Assembly (NCBI RefSeq): GCF_048268525.1 | Contig: NZ_JBLWVH010000006.1 | Span: 62,001-126,000 of the forward strand | DNA: 64,000 nt | DNA from: Maricaulis sp048268525 | Lineage (GTDB): Bacteria; Pseudomonadota; Alphaproteobacteria; Caulobacterales; Maricaulaceae | Reading direction: 5' to 3' | Part shown: one piece after another, positions 43,298-52,013 of the stretch | Numbering within the stretch: the stretch's first letter is position 1 | Layout: each line of letters opens with the position of its first letter | Made by a program: the position numbers and the translations under genes | Notes under the pieces: generated by a model | The model's database searches: none | Seen by the model: the letters and a program-made list of their open reading frames with translations, nothing else | Told to the model about the DNA's origin: nothing

Positions 43298-44533
43298 ATG
43301 ACCCAGCCCCAAAACGCGACCGGCACAACCATGCCGGTCTCGATCACGGAACTCGTTGCGCTGCTGGTCGCCATGACGGCGGTCGTCGCTCTGGCTATCG
43401 ACATGATGTTGCCGGCGCTGGACGACATCGCCGGTGATCTGGGCGTGCGGTCGGAGAATGACCAGCAATTCGTGATCGGCGTCTATCTGACCGGCTTCGG
43501 CTTTGCCCAGCTGTTTTACGGCCCGCTGTCAGACCGGTTCGGCCGCAAGATCGTCATCCAGTGCGCGCTGGCCTTCTTCATTCTCACCAGCCTTGTCTGC
43601 ACCCTGACCCCGACCTTCGACATGCTGCTGGTCGCCCGCTTCTTCCAGGGCGCCGCCGCTGCCGCCTGCCGGGTGATCGCAACGGCGATCGCGCGCGACC
43701 TGACATCGGGCCGGCGCATGGCCGAAATCATGTCGATGGTGATGACCGCCTTCATGGCGGTGCCGGTCCTGGCCCCGATGTTGGGGCAGGCAATCCTGAC
43801 CTTTGCTCCCTGGCGCTGGATCTTCGCCTTCCTGGTTCTGTTCAGCTTCGGCCTGATGGTCTGGTTGCAGGTCCGCCTGCCGGAAACCCTGCACCCGCAA
43901 TTTCGCGTCCCCTTGCGCGTCAAACCGCTACTGGCGGCGTTCAGGGAGACGTTCAGCCACCGTTTGATGCTGGGTTATACCCTGGCCGGCGCGCCCTTCT
44001 TCGGCGGGCTGTATGGCTTTCTGGGCAGTTCCCAGCAGATCTTCGTCGGCCATTTCGGCCTTTCCGACGACGCATTCCCCTTTGCCTTTGCCGCCATCGC
44101 CGGCGGGATCGGCCTGTCCAGTTATGCCAATTCGCGGCTGGTGATGCGGCTGGGCCAGCGACGCCTGTCGCACGGGGCACTGATCGCCTTCACCGTGATC
44201 TCGGCCATTCATGCCGTGGTGCTTGCGACCGGGGTCGACAACTTCATCCTCTTCCTGGTCCTGCTCTCGGCCGCCATGGCCTTCCTCGGCCTGATTGCCG
44301 CGAATTTCTCGGCACTGGCGCTCGAGCCGGTCGGCCACATCGCGGGGACTGCCTCGGCGGTCTATGGCTTCGTTACCGGCGTTGTTGGCGCAGCCATCGG
44401 CGCCTATGTCGGCCAGCTCTATGACGGCACCGCCACCCCGCTGATCGTCAGCCAGGCCCTGATGGCCGGCACTGCCCTGGCCATCGTGTTCTGGACCGAG
44501 CGCGGCAAGCTGTTCCAGACCGGCGAGGACTAG
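43298..44533 (+). CDS. Bcr/CflA-family MFS drug efflux transporter
   Basis: 411 residues, twelve transmembrane helices. The N-terminal LAIDMMLPALDDIAGDLGV and GPLSDRFGRKIVI (MFS loop motif A) are typical of the Bcr/CflA subgroup, as is the ARFFQGAAAAACRVIATAIARDL stretch. It probably exports antimicrobial or toxic compounds using the proton gradient. The ATG at 43298 follows CCGGAG; upstream in-frame codons overlap the hemoglobin region and look non-coding. Confidence 0.88.
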   Translation: MTQPQNATGTTMPVSITELVALLVAMTAVVALAIDMMLPALDDIAGDLGVRSENDQQFVIGVYLTGFGFAQLFYGPLSDRFGRKIVIQCALAFFILTSLVCTLTPTFDMLLVARFFQGAAAAACRVIATAIARDLTSGRRMAEIMSMVMTAFMAVPVLAPMLGQAILTFAPWRWIFAFLVLFSFGLMVWLQVRLPETLHPQFRVPLRVKPLLAAFRETFSHRLMLGYTLAGAPFFGGLYGFLGSSQQIFVGHFGLSDDAFPFAFAAIAGGIGLSSYANSRLVMRLGQRRLSHGALIAFTVISAIHAVVLATGVDNFILFLVLLSAAMAFLGLIAANFSALALEPVGHIAGTASAVYGFVTGVVGAAIGAYVGQLYDGTATPLIVSQALMAGTALAIVFWTERGKLFQTGED

Positions 44534-44569
44534 GGGACGGGCAGTGCTACGCTCGTCCACGCACCACCT

Positions 44570-44688
44570 TTGTCATCCCTGATGGACGCCCTGCGAAGGC
44601 AGGGCGAAAGTCAGGGACCTATATGTTGGAAACATGTTGGTCCCCGCCTTGCGTCCGGCCTGCGCCGGACGTCCAGCGGGGATGACAA
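44570..44688. repeat. Family A palindromic element between the exporter and enoyl-CoA hydratase genes
   Basis: 119-bp core, extended to ACCTTTGTCATCC / GGATGACAAAGGT (44566-44692). Left-arm hairpin CGCCCTGC-GAAG-GCAGGGCG, perfect over 8 bp, and right-arm GTCCGGC-CTGC-GCCGGAC. Confidence 0.85.
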
Positions 44689-44785
44689 AGGTTGGGTGTG
44701 CAAGGCCCCTCCTGGGACGAAACATCCCCTCTGGCCCCTCTCCCCAATCCATCCCATCATGCCGCAAAGCCTGAGGGGATATGCC

Positions 44786-45667
44786 TTGCCGTACGACACC
44801 ATCAAATACGCCGTCGAAGACCAGGTCGCGACGATCACGCTGAACCGGCCGCACCGGCTCAATGCCTTCACTTATGAGATGGGTGACGAGATCATCGCCG
44901 CGCTCGATCTGGCCGACGCCGACGATGATGTGAAAGCCATCATCTTCACCGGCGAGAGCCCGGCCTTTTGCGCCGGCGCGGACCTGTCGACCGGGGCCGA
45001 GACCTTCAACATGATCGCTCAGGCACAGGAAAGTGGTGAGTTTGACGAGACCGATCCGAAATGGCGCGACAAGGGCGGCCTGCTCAATTTGCGCATCTGG
45101 AACACGCTGAAACCGGTCATCGGTGCCATCAATGGTGCCGCCGTCGGCATCGGCGCGACGATGATCCTGCCGATGGATATCCGCCTCGCCTCGATGGAGG
45201 CCAAATTCGCCTACCCCTTCGCCAAGCGCGGCATTGTCTGGGATGGCTGTGCGAGCTGGTTCCTGCCGCGCGTCGTCGGTATCTCGACTGCCATGGATTG
45301 GGGCCTGACCGGGCGCACCTTCTCGGCGGCTGAAGCCTTCGAGGCCGGGCTGGTCGCCCGGGTGGTACCGGCCGAGGACCTGATGGCCGAAGCCCGCGAG
45401 CGGGCCCGCATGATTGCCGAGCGCTGTGCCCCGGTCTCGGTCGCCATGATGCGGCGCATGGCCTGGCGCATGCAGGGCGCAGCCCATCCGATGGAGGCGC
45501 ACCGGGTCGAGAGCCTGGGCATTTTGCACGCCGGCATGGGCGACGACGCCAAGGAGGGTGTGATGTCCTTCCTGGAAAAGCGCGCCCCCGACTTTCCGAT
45601 GAAAGTGTCGAGCGACCTGCCGCCCTGGCACCCCTGGTGGGACGCCGCCGAAGACGAATACTGTTAA
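44786..45667 (+). CDS. Enoyl-CoA hydratase/isomerase family protein
   Basis: 293 residues from the TTG at 44786, behind TGAGGGGA with good spacing; an ATG at 44759 would add nine residues and lacks such a site. Crotonase-fold motifs are TITLNRPHRLNAF, IIFTGESPAFCAGADLS (oxyanion hole), and IGAINGAAVGIGATMILPMDIRLAS. The long C-terminal part (ERCAPVSVAMMRRMAWRM, HAGMGDDAKEGVMSFLEKR) matches a subgroup of hydratases. It acts on an enoyl-CoA, probably in fatty-acid or aromatic degradation. Confidence 0.9.
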   Translation: MPYDTIKYAVEDQVATITLNRPHRLNAFTYEMGDEIIAALDLADADDDVKAIIFTGESPAFCAGADLSTGAETFNMIAQAQESGEFDETDPKWRDKGGLLNLRIWNTLKPVIGAINGAAVGIGATMILPMDIRLASMEAKFAYPFAKRGIVWDGCASWFLPRVVGISTAMDWGLTGRTFSAAEAFEAGLVARVVPAEDLMAEARERARMIAERCAPVSVAMMRRMAWRMQGAAHPMEAHRVESLGILHAGMGDDAKEGVMSFLEKRAPDFPMKVSSDLPPWHPWWDAAEDEYC

Positions 45668-45714
45668 ACTCCCGCTTTGGGTGATAATCTCCGCGCCAAA
45701 GCCCGGAGGTTGCA

Positions 45715-47193
45715 ATGAGCGAACACGTCCTGTTGATCCATGGGTGGAGCGCGACCGACAAGTCGATGGCCAAGGTCGGCACGCTGCTGACCGCGCACGG
45801 CTATCAGACCCGGGACGTCTATCTGGGCGGCTATCCGTCGATGGATGATGATGTCCGCATCGAGGACTCCGGCCGCCGCCTGCACACGGTGATTGCCGAC
45901 CTGCAGGCCGAGGGTAGCCTGCCGGCGAAATTCCATGTCGTCGTGCACTCGACCGGAGCGCTCGTCGCGCGCTGGTGGATGGCCGAATTCTATCCGCGCG
46001 GCGGTGCCCCGGTGGTCAATTTCCTGATGCTGGCCCCGGCCAATTTCGGCTCACCTCTCGCGACCATCGGCAAATCGACACTGGGCCGCCTGACCAAAGG
46101 TTTCACCAATGGCTTCCAGACAGGCACCAATTTCCTCAACGCGCTGGAACTGGCCTCGCAATTCCAGGAAGACCTGACCCTGCGTGACCGGTTGAGCGTC
46201 GATGGCTCGACCGACAGCCCATATTCCGATGGCGGCACCCGTCCCTTCGTGATTGTCGGCGCCGATCCGATCTTCGGGACAGGGATATTGGGGGAAAAGG
46301 CCTGGGACGGCACGGTTCGTATCGCCACCGCCAATATCGATCCGCGCGGTGTCACGGTCGACTTCACCAAGGGCTCGATCCTGAAACCGGAGTTCACCGC
46401 CTGGACACGGCGCGGCCCGGACAATACCCCCTTCGCCGTCATTCCCGATCGCAGCCATCTGAGCATTCTCAAACCGGTCGCCAAGGAGAGCGCCTCCAAG
46501 GACCCTGACATCGCGGGGCGCCTCGAAGACCTAATCCTGCAAGCCCTGTCAACCAAGACCGCTGCCGCCTACCGCAATGTCGCCAGCGACTGGGCCGACA
46601 TCTGTCTTGAGACCCGCAAGCTGGCCCAGGATGGCGATGAGGCCGATGCCTTGCGCGAACGTGTGTTCGGGCGCGCGAGTGCCGACAAGAGCCGGTTCCG
46701 GGAATTCTACCAGATTGTCGTCGAGGCAGTGGATCATACCGGCCTGCCGGTCGATGATTTCTCGATCTGGCTGACAGCTCCGAAGAAGACAAAAGAGACC
46801 CAGTTCCACGCCGGTCACAGCATCACCCAGATCGAGATCGACGCCCAGCTCTCGCTGATCCAGGACGCCCACGAGAATACCTGCCACAAGAACCGGCTCT
46901 CTTTGCATGTCGACCGCCGCGAGCTGCTGGCCAATTTCCTGCGTGACCGCATTCCGCCCAGCTATGAGGCGTCTCTGGCCGCCGGCATCACTGCGGCCTC
47001 ACCGGGCAAGCGGATCGGCTATTTTGACCTCAACGGCAAGGAGCACAGCGCCCTCATCCGCCTGCGGGCTCTGGAAACCGGCGATGAGGAGAAGGGCAAG
47101 CGCTTCCTGCGTCGCTATTCGACGCATTTCATCCGCGTGATCCTGCCGCGCGTCGCCCGTGATGACGTCTTCACGGCGAGGCCGCTGGGCTAG
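45715..47193 (+). CDS. Two-domain protein: alpha/beta hydrolase plus unknown C-terminal region
   Basis: 492 residues. The N-terminal VLLIHGWSATDKSMAKVGTLL and VVVHSTGALVARWWM (nucleophile S79) are a lipase-like alpha/beta hydrolase, and IPDRSHLSIL near residue 245 may hold the His. The remaining 230 residues (from about 265) form a separate alpha/beta region with a C-terminal basic RLRALETGDEEKGKRFLRR and no recognised family. It lacks a signal peptide. The RBS GGAGG is 7 bases before the ATG. Confidence 0.78.
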   Translation: MSEHVLLIHGWSATDKSMAKVGTLLTAHGYQTRDVYLGGYPSMDDDVRIEDSGRRLHTVIADLQAEGSLPAKFHVVVHSTGALVARWWMAEFYPRGGAPVVNFLMLAPANFGSPLATIGKSTLGRLTKGFTNGFQTGTNFLNALELASQFQEDLTLRDRLSVDGSTDSPYSDGGTRPFVIVGADPIFGTGILGEKAWDGTVRIATANIDPRGVTVDFTKGSILKPEFTAWTRRGPDNTPFAVIPDRSHLSILKPVAKESASKDPDIAGRLEDLILQALSTKTAAAYRNVASDWADICLETRKLAQDGDEADALRERVFGRASADKSRFREFYQIVVEAVDHTGLPVDDFSIWLTAPKKTKETQFHAGHSITQIEIDAQLSLIQDAHENTCHKNRLSLHVDRRELLANFLRDRIPPSYEASLAAGITAASPGKRIGYFDLNGKEHSALIRLRALETGDEEKGKRFLRRYSTHFIRVILPRVARDDVFTARPLG

Positions 47194-48110
47194 CCAAGAT
47201 CCGTCGAATAGAGCTCGCCCTCGGCGATCTTGACCGCATCGCCGCCCAGCATGAGGTCGGTCAGCTTGCCGTTCTCATGCTTCAGGCGGAGCCGGATCAG
47301 GCTGGGCCGGCCCATCTCGACGCCCTGATAGATGTCGATACCATGCTCGCCCTCGCCCAGCCCGGCCTGCTCGCTCAGCAAGCCGGCAAAGGCCGCTGCC
47401 GCGCCGCCAGTGGCCGGGTCTTCTGTGATACCCAGATGCGGACCGAACATGCGAGCGCGCCAATCGGTCGTGTGCTCGGTCAGGGTGGCCTTGGCGACCA
47501 CAAGGGCACAGACGGGGTCAGCGCCGCCGAAGACGTCCTCAAAGGCGGCCAGATCCAGCTTGATGGCCGACAGCCGGGCCGGGTCGCGGACCGGTATGAC
47601 GGCGAAGGGCACACCGGCTGACCAGATGCCGCCGCTGATCGGCGTATCCAGCAAATCTCCGGTCTGCAGCCCCAGCGCTGCCGCGATGGCGGCATAGTCA
47701 GGCAACTCACCGACCTGTTCGGGAAGTTTCGGCGCAAAGAAGCGGGCCGAGCCATGTCGCGGGCCATTGACCCGGCCATCCGCGGTGACGTCACCGACGG
47801 TCTCCTCAAGCACGAAGCGTTTGCGCTGGCCTTCACCGGCACCGCTGGCCAGGGTCAGGGCGACCGTCGCGCCAATCGTCGGATGACCGGCGAAGGGCAG
47901 CTCCTCGCGCGGTGTGAAAATGCGCAGGCCATAATCGGCATCGCGGCCGCGCGGCTCGGTGATGAAGACCGTCTCGGACAGGTTGAACTCGGCGGGGATG
48001 GCCTGCATGGCGGCATCGGCCAGATCATCCGCCCCGTAGACCACGGCCAGCGGATTTCCGGCCAGGGCCTGATCGGTGAAGACGTCGAAAATGGCATAGC
48101 GGTGGGTCAC
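47190..48110 (-). CDS. PhzF-family isomerase/epimerase
   Basis: 306 residues from the GTG at 48110, behind AAGGA; upstream in-frame codons look non-coding. The family motifs are DVFTDQALAGNPLAVV, NLSETVFI with an active-site Glu, and FTPREELPFAGHPTIG. Some members isomerise diaminopimelate- or trans-2,3-dihydro-3-hydroxyanthranilate-like molecules, but most are uncharacterised. It is 10 bases after the ABC permease stop, in the same operon. Confidence 0.87.
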   Translation of the reverse strand: MTHRYAIFDVFTDQALAGNPLAVVYGADDLADAAMQAIPAEFNLSETVFITEPRGRDADYGLRIFTPREELPFAGHPTIGATVALTLASGAGEGQRKRFVLEETVGDVTADGRVNGPRHGSARFFAPKLPEQVGELPDYAAIAAALGLQTGDLLDTPISGGIWSAGVPFAVIPVRDPARLSAIKLDLAAFEDVFGGADPVCALVVAKATLTEHTTDWRARMFGPHLGITEDPATGGAAAAFAGLLSEQAGLGEGEHGIDIYQGVEMGRPSLIRLRLKHENGKLTDLMLGGDAVKIAEGELYSTDLG

Positions 48111-48120
48111 GGGAACGTCC

Positions 48121-48882
48121 TTAGGTCTTGAGGCGATAGCCGGTCTTGAACATCCACCAGACAATAGCGACGCAGACCGCAAAGAAGCCGGCAATGGCGG
48201 CCAGCGAGATGCCGATATCGACATCCGACACGCCGTAGAAACTCCAGCGGAAGCCGGAGATCAGATAGACGACCGGGTTGAACAGGGTGACGGTCTGCCA
48301 GAAAGGCGGCAGGACGGAGATCGAGTAGAAGCTACCACCTAGGAAGGTCAGCGGCGTCACGATCAGCATCGGCACGATGTTCAGCTGTTCGAAATTATCG
48401 GCCCATATGCCGATGATAAAGCCGAACAGGGAGAAGGTCACCGACGTCATGATCAGGAAGGCGAGCATGGCCAGCGGGTGCTGGATCTCCATCGGCACGA
48501 AGAAGGCCGCCGTGACCATGACCAACGCGCCCAGGATCAGGGATTTGGTCGCCGCCGCGCCAACAAAGCCGATCACCACTTCCAGCGCCGAGATCGGGGC
48601 GGAGAGCAGCTCGTAAACGGTGCCATTGAACTTGGGAAAATAGATGCCGATGGCGGCGTTGGAGACCGACTGCATCAGGATCATCATCATCACCAGGCCG
48701 GGCACGATGAAGGCGCCATAGCCGATGCCGTCGATTGATTCCATGCGCGAGCCGATGGCCGCGCCGAAGACGACGAAATAGAGCGAGGTAGAAATGACCG
48801 GCGCCAGCACGGACTGCATCAGCGTGCGTCCGGTGCGAGCCATTTCGGCCTGGTAGATCGTTACAGCGCCGCGCCAGTTCAT
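48121..48882 (-). CDS. ABC-2 type transporter permease
   Basis: 253 residues with six transmembrane helices: TLMQSVLAPVISTSLYFVVFG, FIVPGLVMMMILMQSVSNA, VVIGFVGAAATKSLILGALVM, HPLAMLAFLIMTSVTFSLFGFIIG, VPMLIVTPLTFLGGSFYSIS, and DVDIGISLAAIAGFFAVCVAIVW. It is the membrane part of an ABC-2 exporter, partner of the ATPase gene it overlaps by 4 bases. The substrate (lipid, polysaccharide or drug) is not indicated. Confidence 0.9.
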   Translation of the reverse strand: MNWRGAVTIYQAEMARTGRTLMQSVLAPVISTSLYFVVFGAAIGSRMESIDGIGYGAFIVPGLVMMMILMQSVSNAAIGIYFPKFNGTVYELLSAPISALEVVIGFVGAAATKSLILGALVMVTAAFFVPMEIQHPLAMLAFLIMTSVTFSLFGFIIGIWADNFEQLNIVPMLIVTPLTFLGGSFYSISVLPPFWQTVTLFNPVVYLISGFRWSFYGVSDVDIGISLAAIAGFFAVCVAIVWWMFKTGYRLKT

Positions 48883-49835
48883 GATGCACCTCCGACCAGG
48901 TCGACAAAGATTTCTTCCAGCGAGCTCTGCCGCGTTTCCAGATCGCGAACCGACACACCGGCCGCATTGAGGCTGGCCAGCAGGGTGGTAATGCCGGACC
49001 GGTCGGCCCGGGTGTCATAGTCGAAATGCAGGGCGTCACCCGCCGGCGAGAGCGACAGCCCCTCGACGCTCAGTTCCGGCGGCAGGGCCTTGAGTGGTTC
49101 GGCCAGTTGCAGGATCAGCTGTTTGCGGCCCAGCTTGGCCATCAGCTTGGCGGTCTCCTCGACCAGAACGATCTCGCCCCGGCGGATCACCCCGACCCGG
49201 TCGGCCATTTCCTCGGCTTCCTGGATGTAGTGGGTGGTGAGGATGATGGTCTTGCCGCGCTGGCGCAGCTTTTCGACCACCTGCCACATGCCCTGGCGCA
49301 ACTCGACATCGACCCCGGCGGTCGGCTCGTCGAGGAAGAGGATGTCAGGGTCGTGCGACAAGGCCTTGGCGATCATCACCCGGCGCTTCATGCCGCCGGA
49401 CAGGGCCCGCATCTGGGTGTCCCGCTTGTCCCACAGCGACAGGTCCCTGAGCACCTGCTCGATATAGCCAGGATCGGCCGGCTTGCCGAACAGGCCGCGC
49501 GAATAGGCGACGGCATCCTTGACCTTGGTGAACATGTCGATCGACATTTCCTGCGGCACCAGACCGATGCGCGCGCGGGTCTTGCGGTAGTCGCCATCAA
49601 TGTCATGACCGAACACCTCGACCCGACCGGCTGTGGCATTCACCAGACCGCAGACAATCCCGATCAGCGTCGTCTTGCCGGCCCCGTTGGGTCCCAGCAG
49701 GGCGAAGATTTCACCCTTGCGGATGCCCAGACTGACCGATTTCAGCGCGGTGAACCCACCGGCATAGGTCTTGGAGAGCCCGTCAATCGACAGAACAGCC
49801 GCCTCGGCGGCCCCTGACGGCGTTTCATAGGTCAT
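48879..49835 (-). CDS. ABC transporter ATP-binding protein
   Basis: 318 residues. Walker A GPNGAGKTTLIG, signature LSGGMKRRVMIAKAL, Walker B ILFLDEPTAGVD, and the H-loop TTHYIQEAEE. A C-terminal domain of about 80 residues follows, as in DrrA/NodI-type exporters. It drives the permease gene overlapping it. It begins the three-gene minus-strand operon with PhzF last. Confidence 0.94.
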   Translation of the reverse strand: MTYETPSGAAEAAVLSIDGLSKTYAGGFTALKSVSLGIRKGEIFALLGPNGAGKTTLIGIVCGLVNATAGRVEVFGHDIDGDYRKTRARIGLVPQEMSIDMFTKVKDAVAYSRGLFGKPADPGYIEQVLRDLSLWDKRDTQMRALSGGMKRRVMIAKALSHDPDILFLDEPTAGVDVELRQGMWQVVEKLRQRGKTIILTTHYIQEAEEMADRVGVIRRGEIVLVEETAKLMAKLGRKQLILQLAEPLKALPPELSVEGLSLSPAGDALHFDYDTRADRSGITTLLASLNAAGVSVRDLETRQSSLEEIFVDLVGGAS

Positions 49836-49973
49836 GGATGGTCTGCCTTCAGCGAGTGTCAGGCGCTCTGCCCCGCGCGAGCGCCAAAGGTGGGGATTTG
49901 GCAGGGAAATTCAACCCATGCGCGAGGGGCTCAGGTGCGATGCAAAGATCACCAAGGTCTCCAGCGCCACCCT

Positions 49974-50093
49974 TTGTCATCCCTGATGAACGCCCGGCGC
50001 AGGCCGGGCGAAAGTCAGGGACCTAACTGATTGCAGGCACATAGGTCCCTGCCCTGCGTCCGGCCTTCGCCGGACATCCGGCTGGGATGACAA
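49974..50093. repeat. Family A palindromic element upstream of the ABC ATPase gene
   Basis: 120 bp core. Left-arm hairpin CGCCCGGC-GCAG-GCCGGGCG and right-arm GTCCGGC-CTTC-GCCGGAC. Compared with other copies the left stem has coordinated changes on both sides. Confidence 0.85.
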
Positions 50094-50119
50094 CACGTGG
50101 CGTGAGCGACCAGGCGCCC

Positions 50120-51010
50120 CTACCCCTCATCCTCGTCCAGATCATCTTCCGTCAGGCCACCATCCACCCGCCAGCCATAGCCATCGCCCTGGGCCAGGGT
50201 TTCCGCCAGCCACGGCATGGCGCTGACCAGCTTGTCCTCCAGGGTGAAGGGCGGATTGATGATGACAACGCCGGCGCCGGCCAGCTTGCCTTCGGACGCC
50301 AAATCGCGGATCCACAGATCGGCGCGCAGGATTTTTTCCGGCTCGAAATCCTTCTCCGAGATCAACCATTCGGCGAGGCCATTGTCGAACCGGTCAGCCG
50401 CCCAGAGATTTTTCAGGGAACGCCAGAAGATGAAGGTACCGGTTGGCCATTTCGCCAGCGCGCCCATCACGGCCTCGGCCATATGAGCCAGCTCGTCGCG
50501 GTCCTCGAAGGGCGGATCGATCAGTACCAGGCCGCGTTTTTCCTTCGGCGGCACGAGGCTTTTGAGCGCCTTGTAGCCATCGCGGCGCTCGACCTTGATG
50601 CGGGCGTCGCGGCGATAGCGATTGTCCAGCGTGACACTGTCCGCCTCGTGCGATTCGCACAGATGCAGCCGGTCATCCTCGCGGGTCAGGCGGGCAGCGA
50701 TCTCGGGCGAGCCGGGATAGGCCTTGATACCATCCGGGTTCATGGCGCGGACAATGTCGAGCCACGGGCCGAGCATGGCCTGCACCGGTTCGGGCAAGTC
50801 AGCATCGATCAGGCGACCGATCCCGTCCTTCCACTCCGGCGAGCGCTCGGCTTCGGACGAGGCGAGATCATAGCCACCAATCCCGGCATGGGTGTCTATC
50901 ACCCGATAGGGCTTCGGCTTGGCGTTGAGATGTTCAAGGCACAGGGCGAGCACCGAGTGCTTGAGCACATCGGCGAAGTTTCCGGCGTGAAACGCGTGGC
51001 GATAATTCAT
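50120..51010 (-). CDS. rlmJ: 23S rRNA (adenine-2030-N6)-methyltransferase
   Basis: 296 residues. MNYRHAFHAGNFADVLKHSVLALCLEHL is the RlmJ N-terminus, and VLIDPPFED is the DPPF catalytic motif. It methylates A2030 of 23S rRNA. The ATG at 51010 is the family start. It lies just after (downstream on its strand is) a family A repeat near 50.0-50.1 kb. Confidence 0.93.
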   Translation of the reverse strand: MNYRHAFHAGNFADVLKHSVLALCLEHLNAKPKPYRVIDTHAGIGGYDLASSEAERSPEWKDGIGRLIDADLPEPVQAMLGPWLDIVRAMNPDGIKAYPGSPEIAARLTREDDRLHLCESHEADSVTLDNRYRRDARIKVERRDGYKALKSLVPPKEKRGLVLIDPPFEDRDELAHMAEAVMGALAKWPTGTFIFWRSLKNLWAADRFDNGLAEWLISEKDFEPEKILRADLWIRDLASEGKLAGAGVVIINPPFTLEDKLVSAMPWLAETLAQGDGYGWRVDGGLTEDDLDEDEG

Positions 51011-51129
51011 GGCGGCGCTATAGCGCGGCGCGGCGCCGGACGCCACCACCTGCAAAACCGCCCTCGCCTCCGAGGCAGGCTTGTCCTAGCTTTCGCGGGG
51101 CTCAGGACAGTATTAAGGGACATCGCACC

Positions 51130-51912
51130 ATGTTCGTGAAACTCTATCGCCGGATGCAGGATGAGGCCGCGCATGGCGAGCGCCGGGTGATGAAGGCGGG
51201 CTGGTTTCTCAAGGACGAGAAGTCGAGCCTGATCTGGGACGCGCCCAAGCCGGTCAGCTTTTCCCATGACAAGCCGGCGACGTCGAAATCGGCGGTGTCC
51301 TGCCCGGCCGCGATCGAGTTTGACCGGCGCCACTATGCCATCCCCTGCCCGATCGACCTGCACTTGCGCATGGTCAAGAACGCGCAGGGCCAGCTGCAGC
51401 TGACCAATATCGAGGGGCCGCAAGCCTCGACCCGACCGGCCGGTCTGCAGCAGATCCTGATGATGTCGCCGCAGAATGAATGGCGCCATCCGGCCCGGCC
51501 GATGCTGCAATTGGTGACGCCCTACGTCTTCGTGTCGGATGACCCGCTCTATGTGAACCAGTTCCCGCCCTTCCTGCACTATGAAGCCAGCCAGCGGCCC
51601 GGCGTGATGATGTGCGGACGTTTCCCCGCCGATATCTGGCCACGCGCCCACATGTGGGCCTTTGAATGGCATGACACGAGCAAGGACCTGATCCTCAAGC
51701 GCGGCGAGCCCCTCTTCTATGTGCGCTTTGAGGGCGGTGATCCGGCGGCGCCGCTGCGCCTGGTCGAGGCGGAGAAGACCGAGGAGCTGGTGAGTTTCAT
51801 GCGCTCGCTCACCGATGTGACCAATTTCGTCAATCAGAGCTTTCAACTGTTCAAGACGGCCCGGGAGCGCCGGCCGAAGACGCTGCTGGTCGAGAAAAAG
51901 CGCCCTCGCTGA
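51130..51912 (+). CDS. Orphan protein of unknown function
   Basis: 260 residues. No signal peptide. It is rich in Pro, Trp and Phe: SCPAAIEFDRRHYAIPCPIDLHLRM, ASQRPGVMMCGRFPADIWPRAHMWAFEWHDTSK, and a basic tail KTARERRPKTLLVEKKRPR. The pattern suggests a globular, perhaps beta-sheet, soluble protein. No family is recognised. It is flanked by rlmJ (divergent) and the carboxypeptidase gene (same direction, 100 bp away). Confidence 0.55.
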   Translation: MFVKLYRRMQDEAAHGERRVMKAGWFLKDEKSSLIWDAPKPVSFSHDKPATSKSAVSCPAAIEFDRRHYAIPCPIDLHLRMVKNAQGQLQLTNIEGPQASTRPAGLQQILMMSPQNEWRHPARPMLQLVTPYVFVSDDPLYVNQFPPFLHYEASQRPGVMMCGRFPADIWPRAHMWAFEWHDTSKDLILKRGEPLFYVRFEGGDPAAPLRLVEAEKTEELVSFMRSLTDVTNFVNQSFQLFKTARERRPKTLLVEKKRPR

Positions 51913-52013
51913 TACGTCGACCGGCCTGGTTGCAAAACCGGACGTCATGCGGCCTTTGCGCGGCGGCTGATGCGCCCTAATCTCCCCGGCAAATGCAAAC
52001 GGGGAGATCCTTC

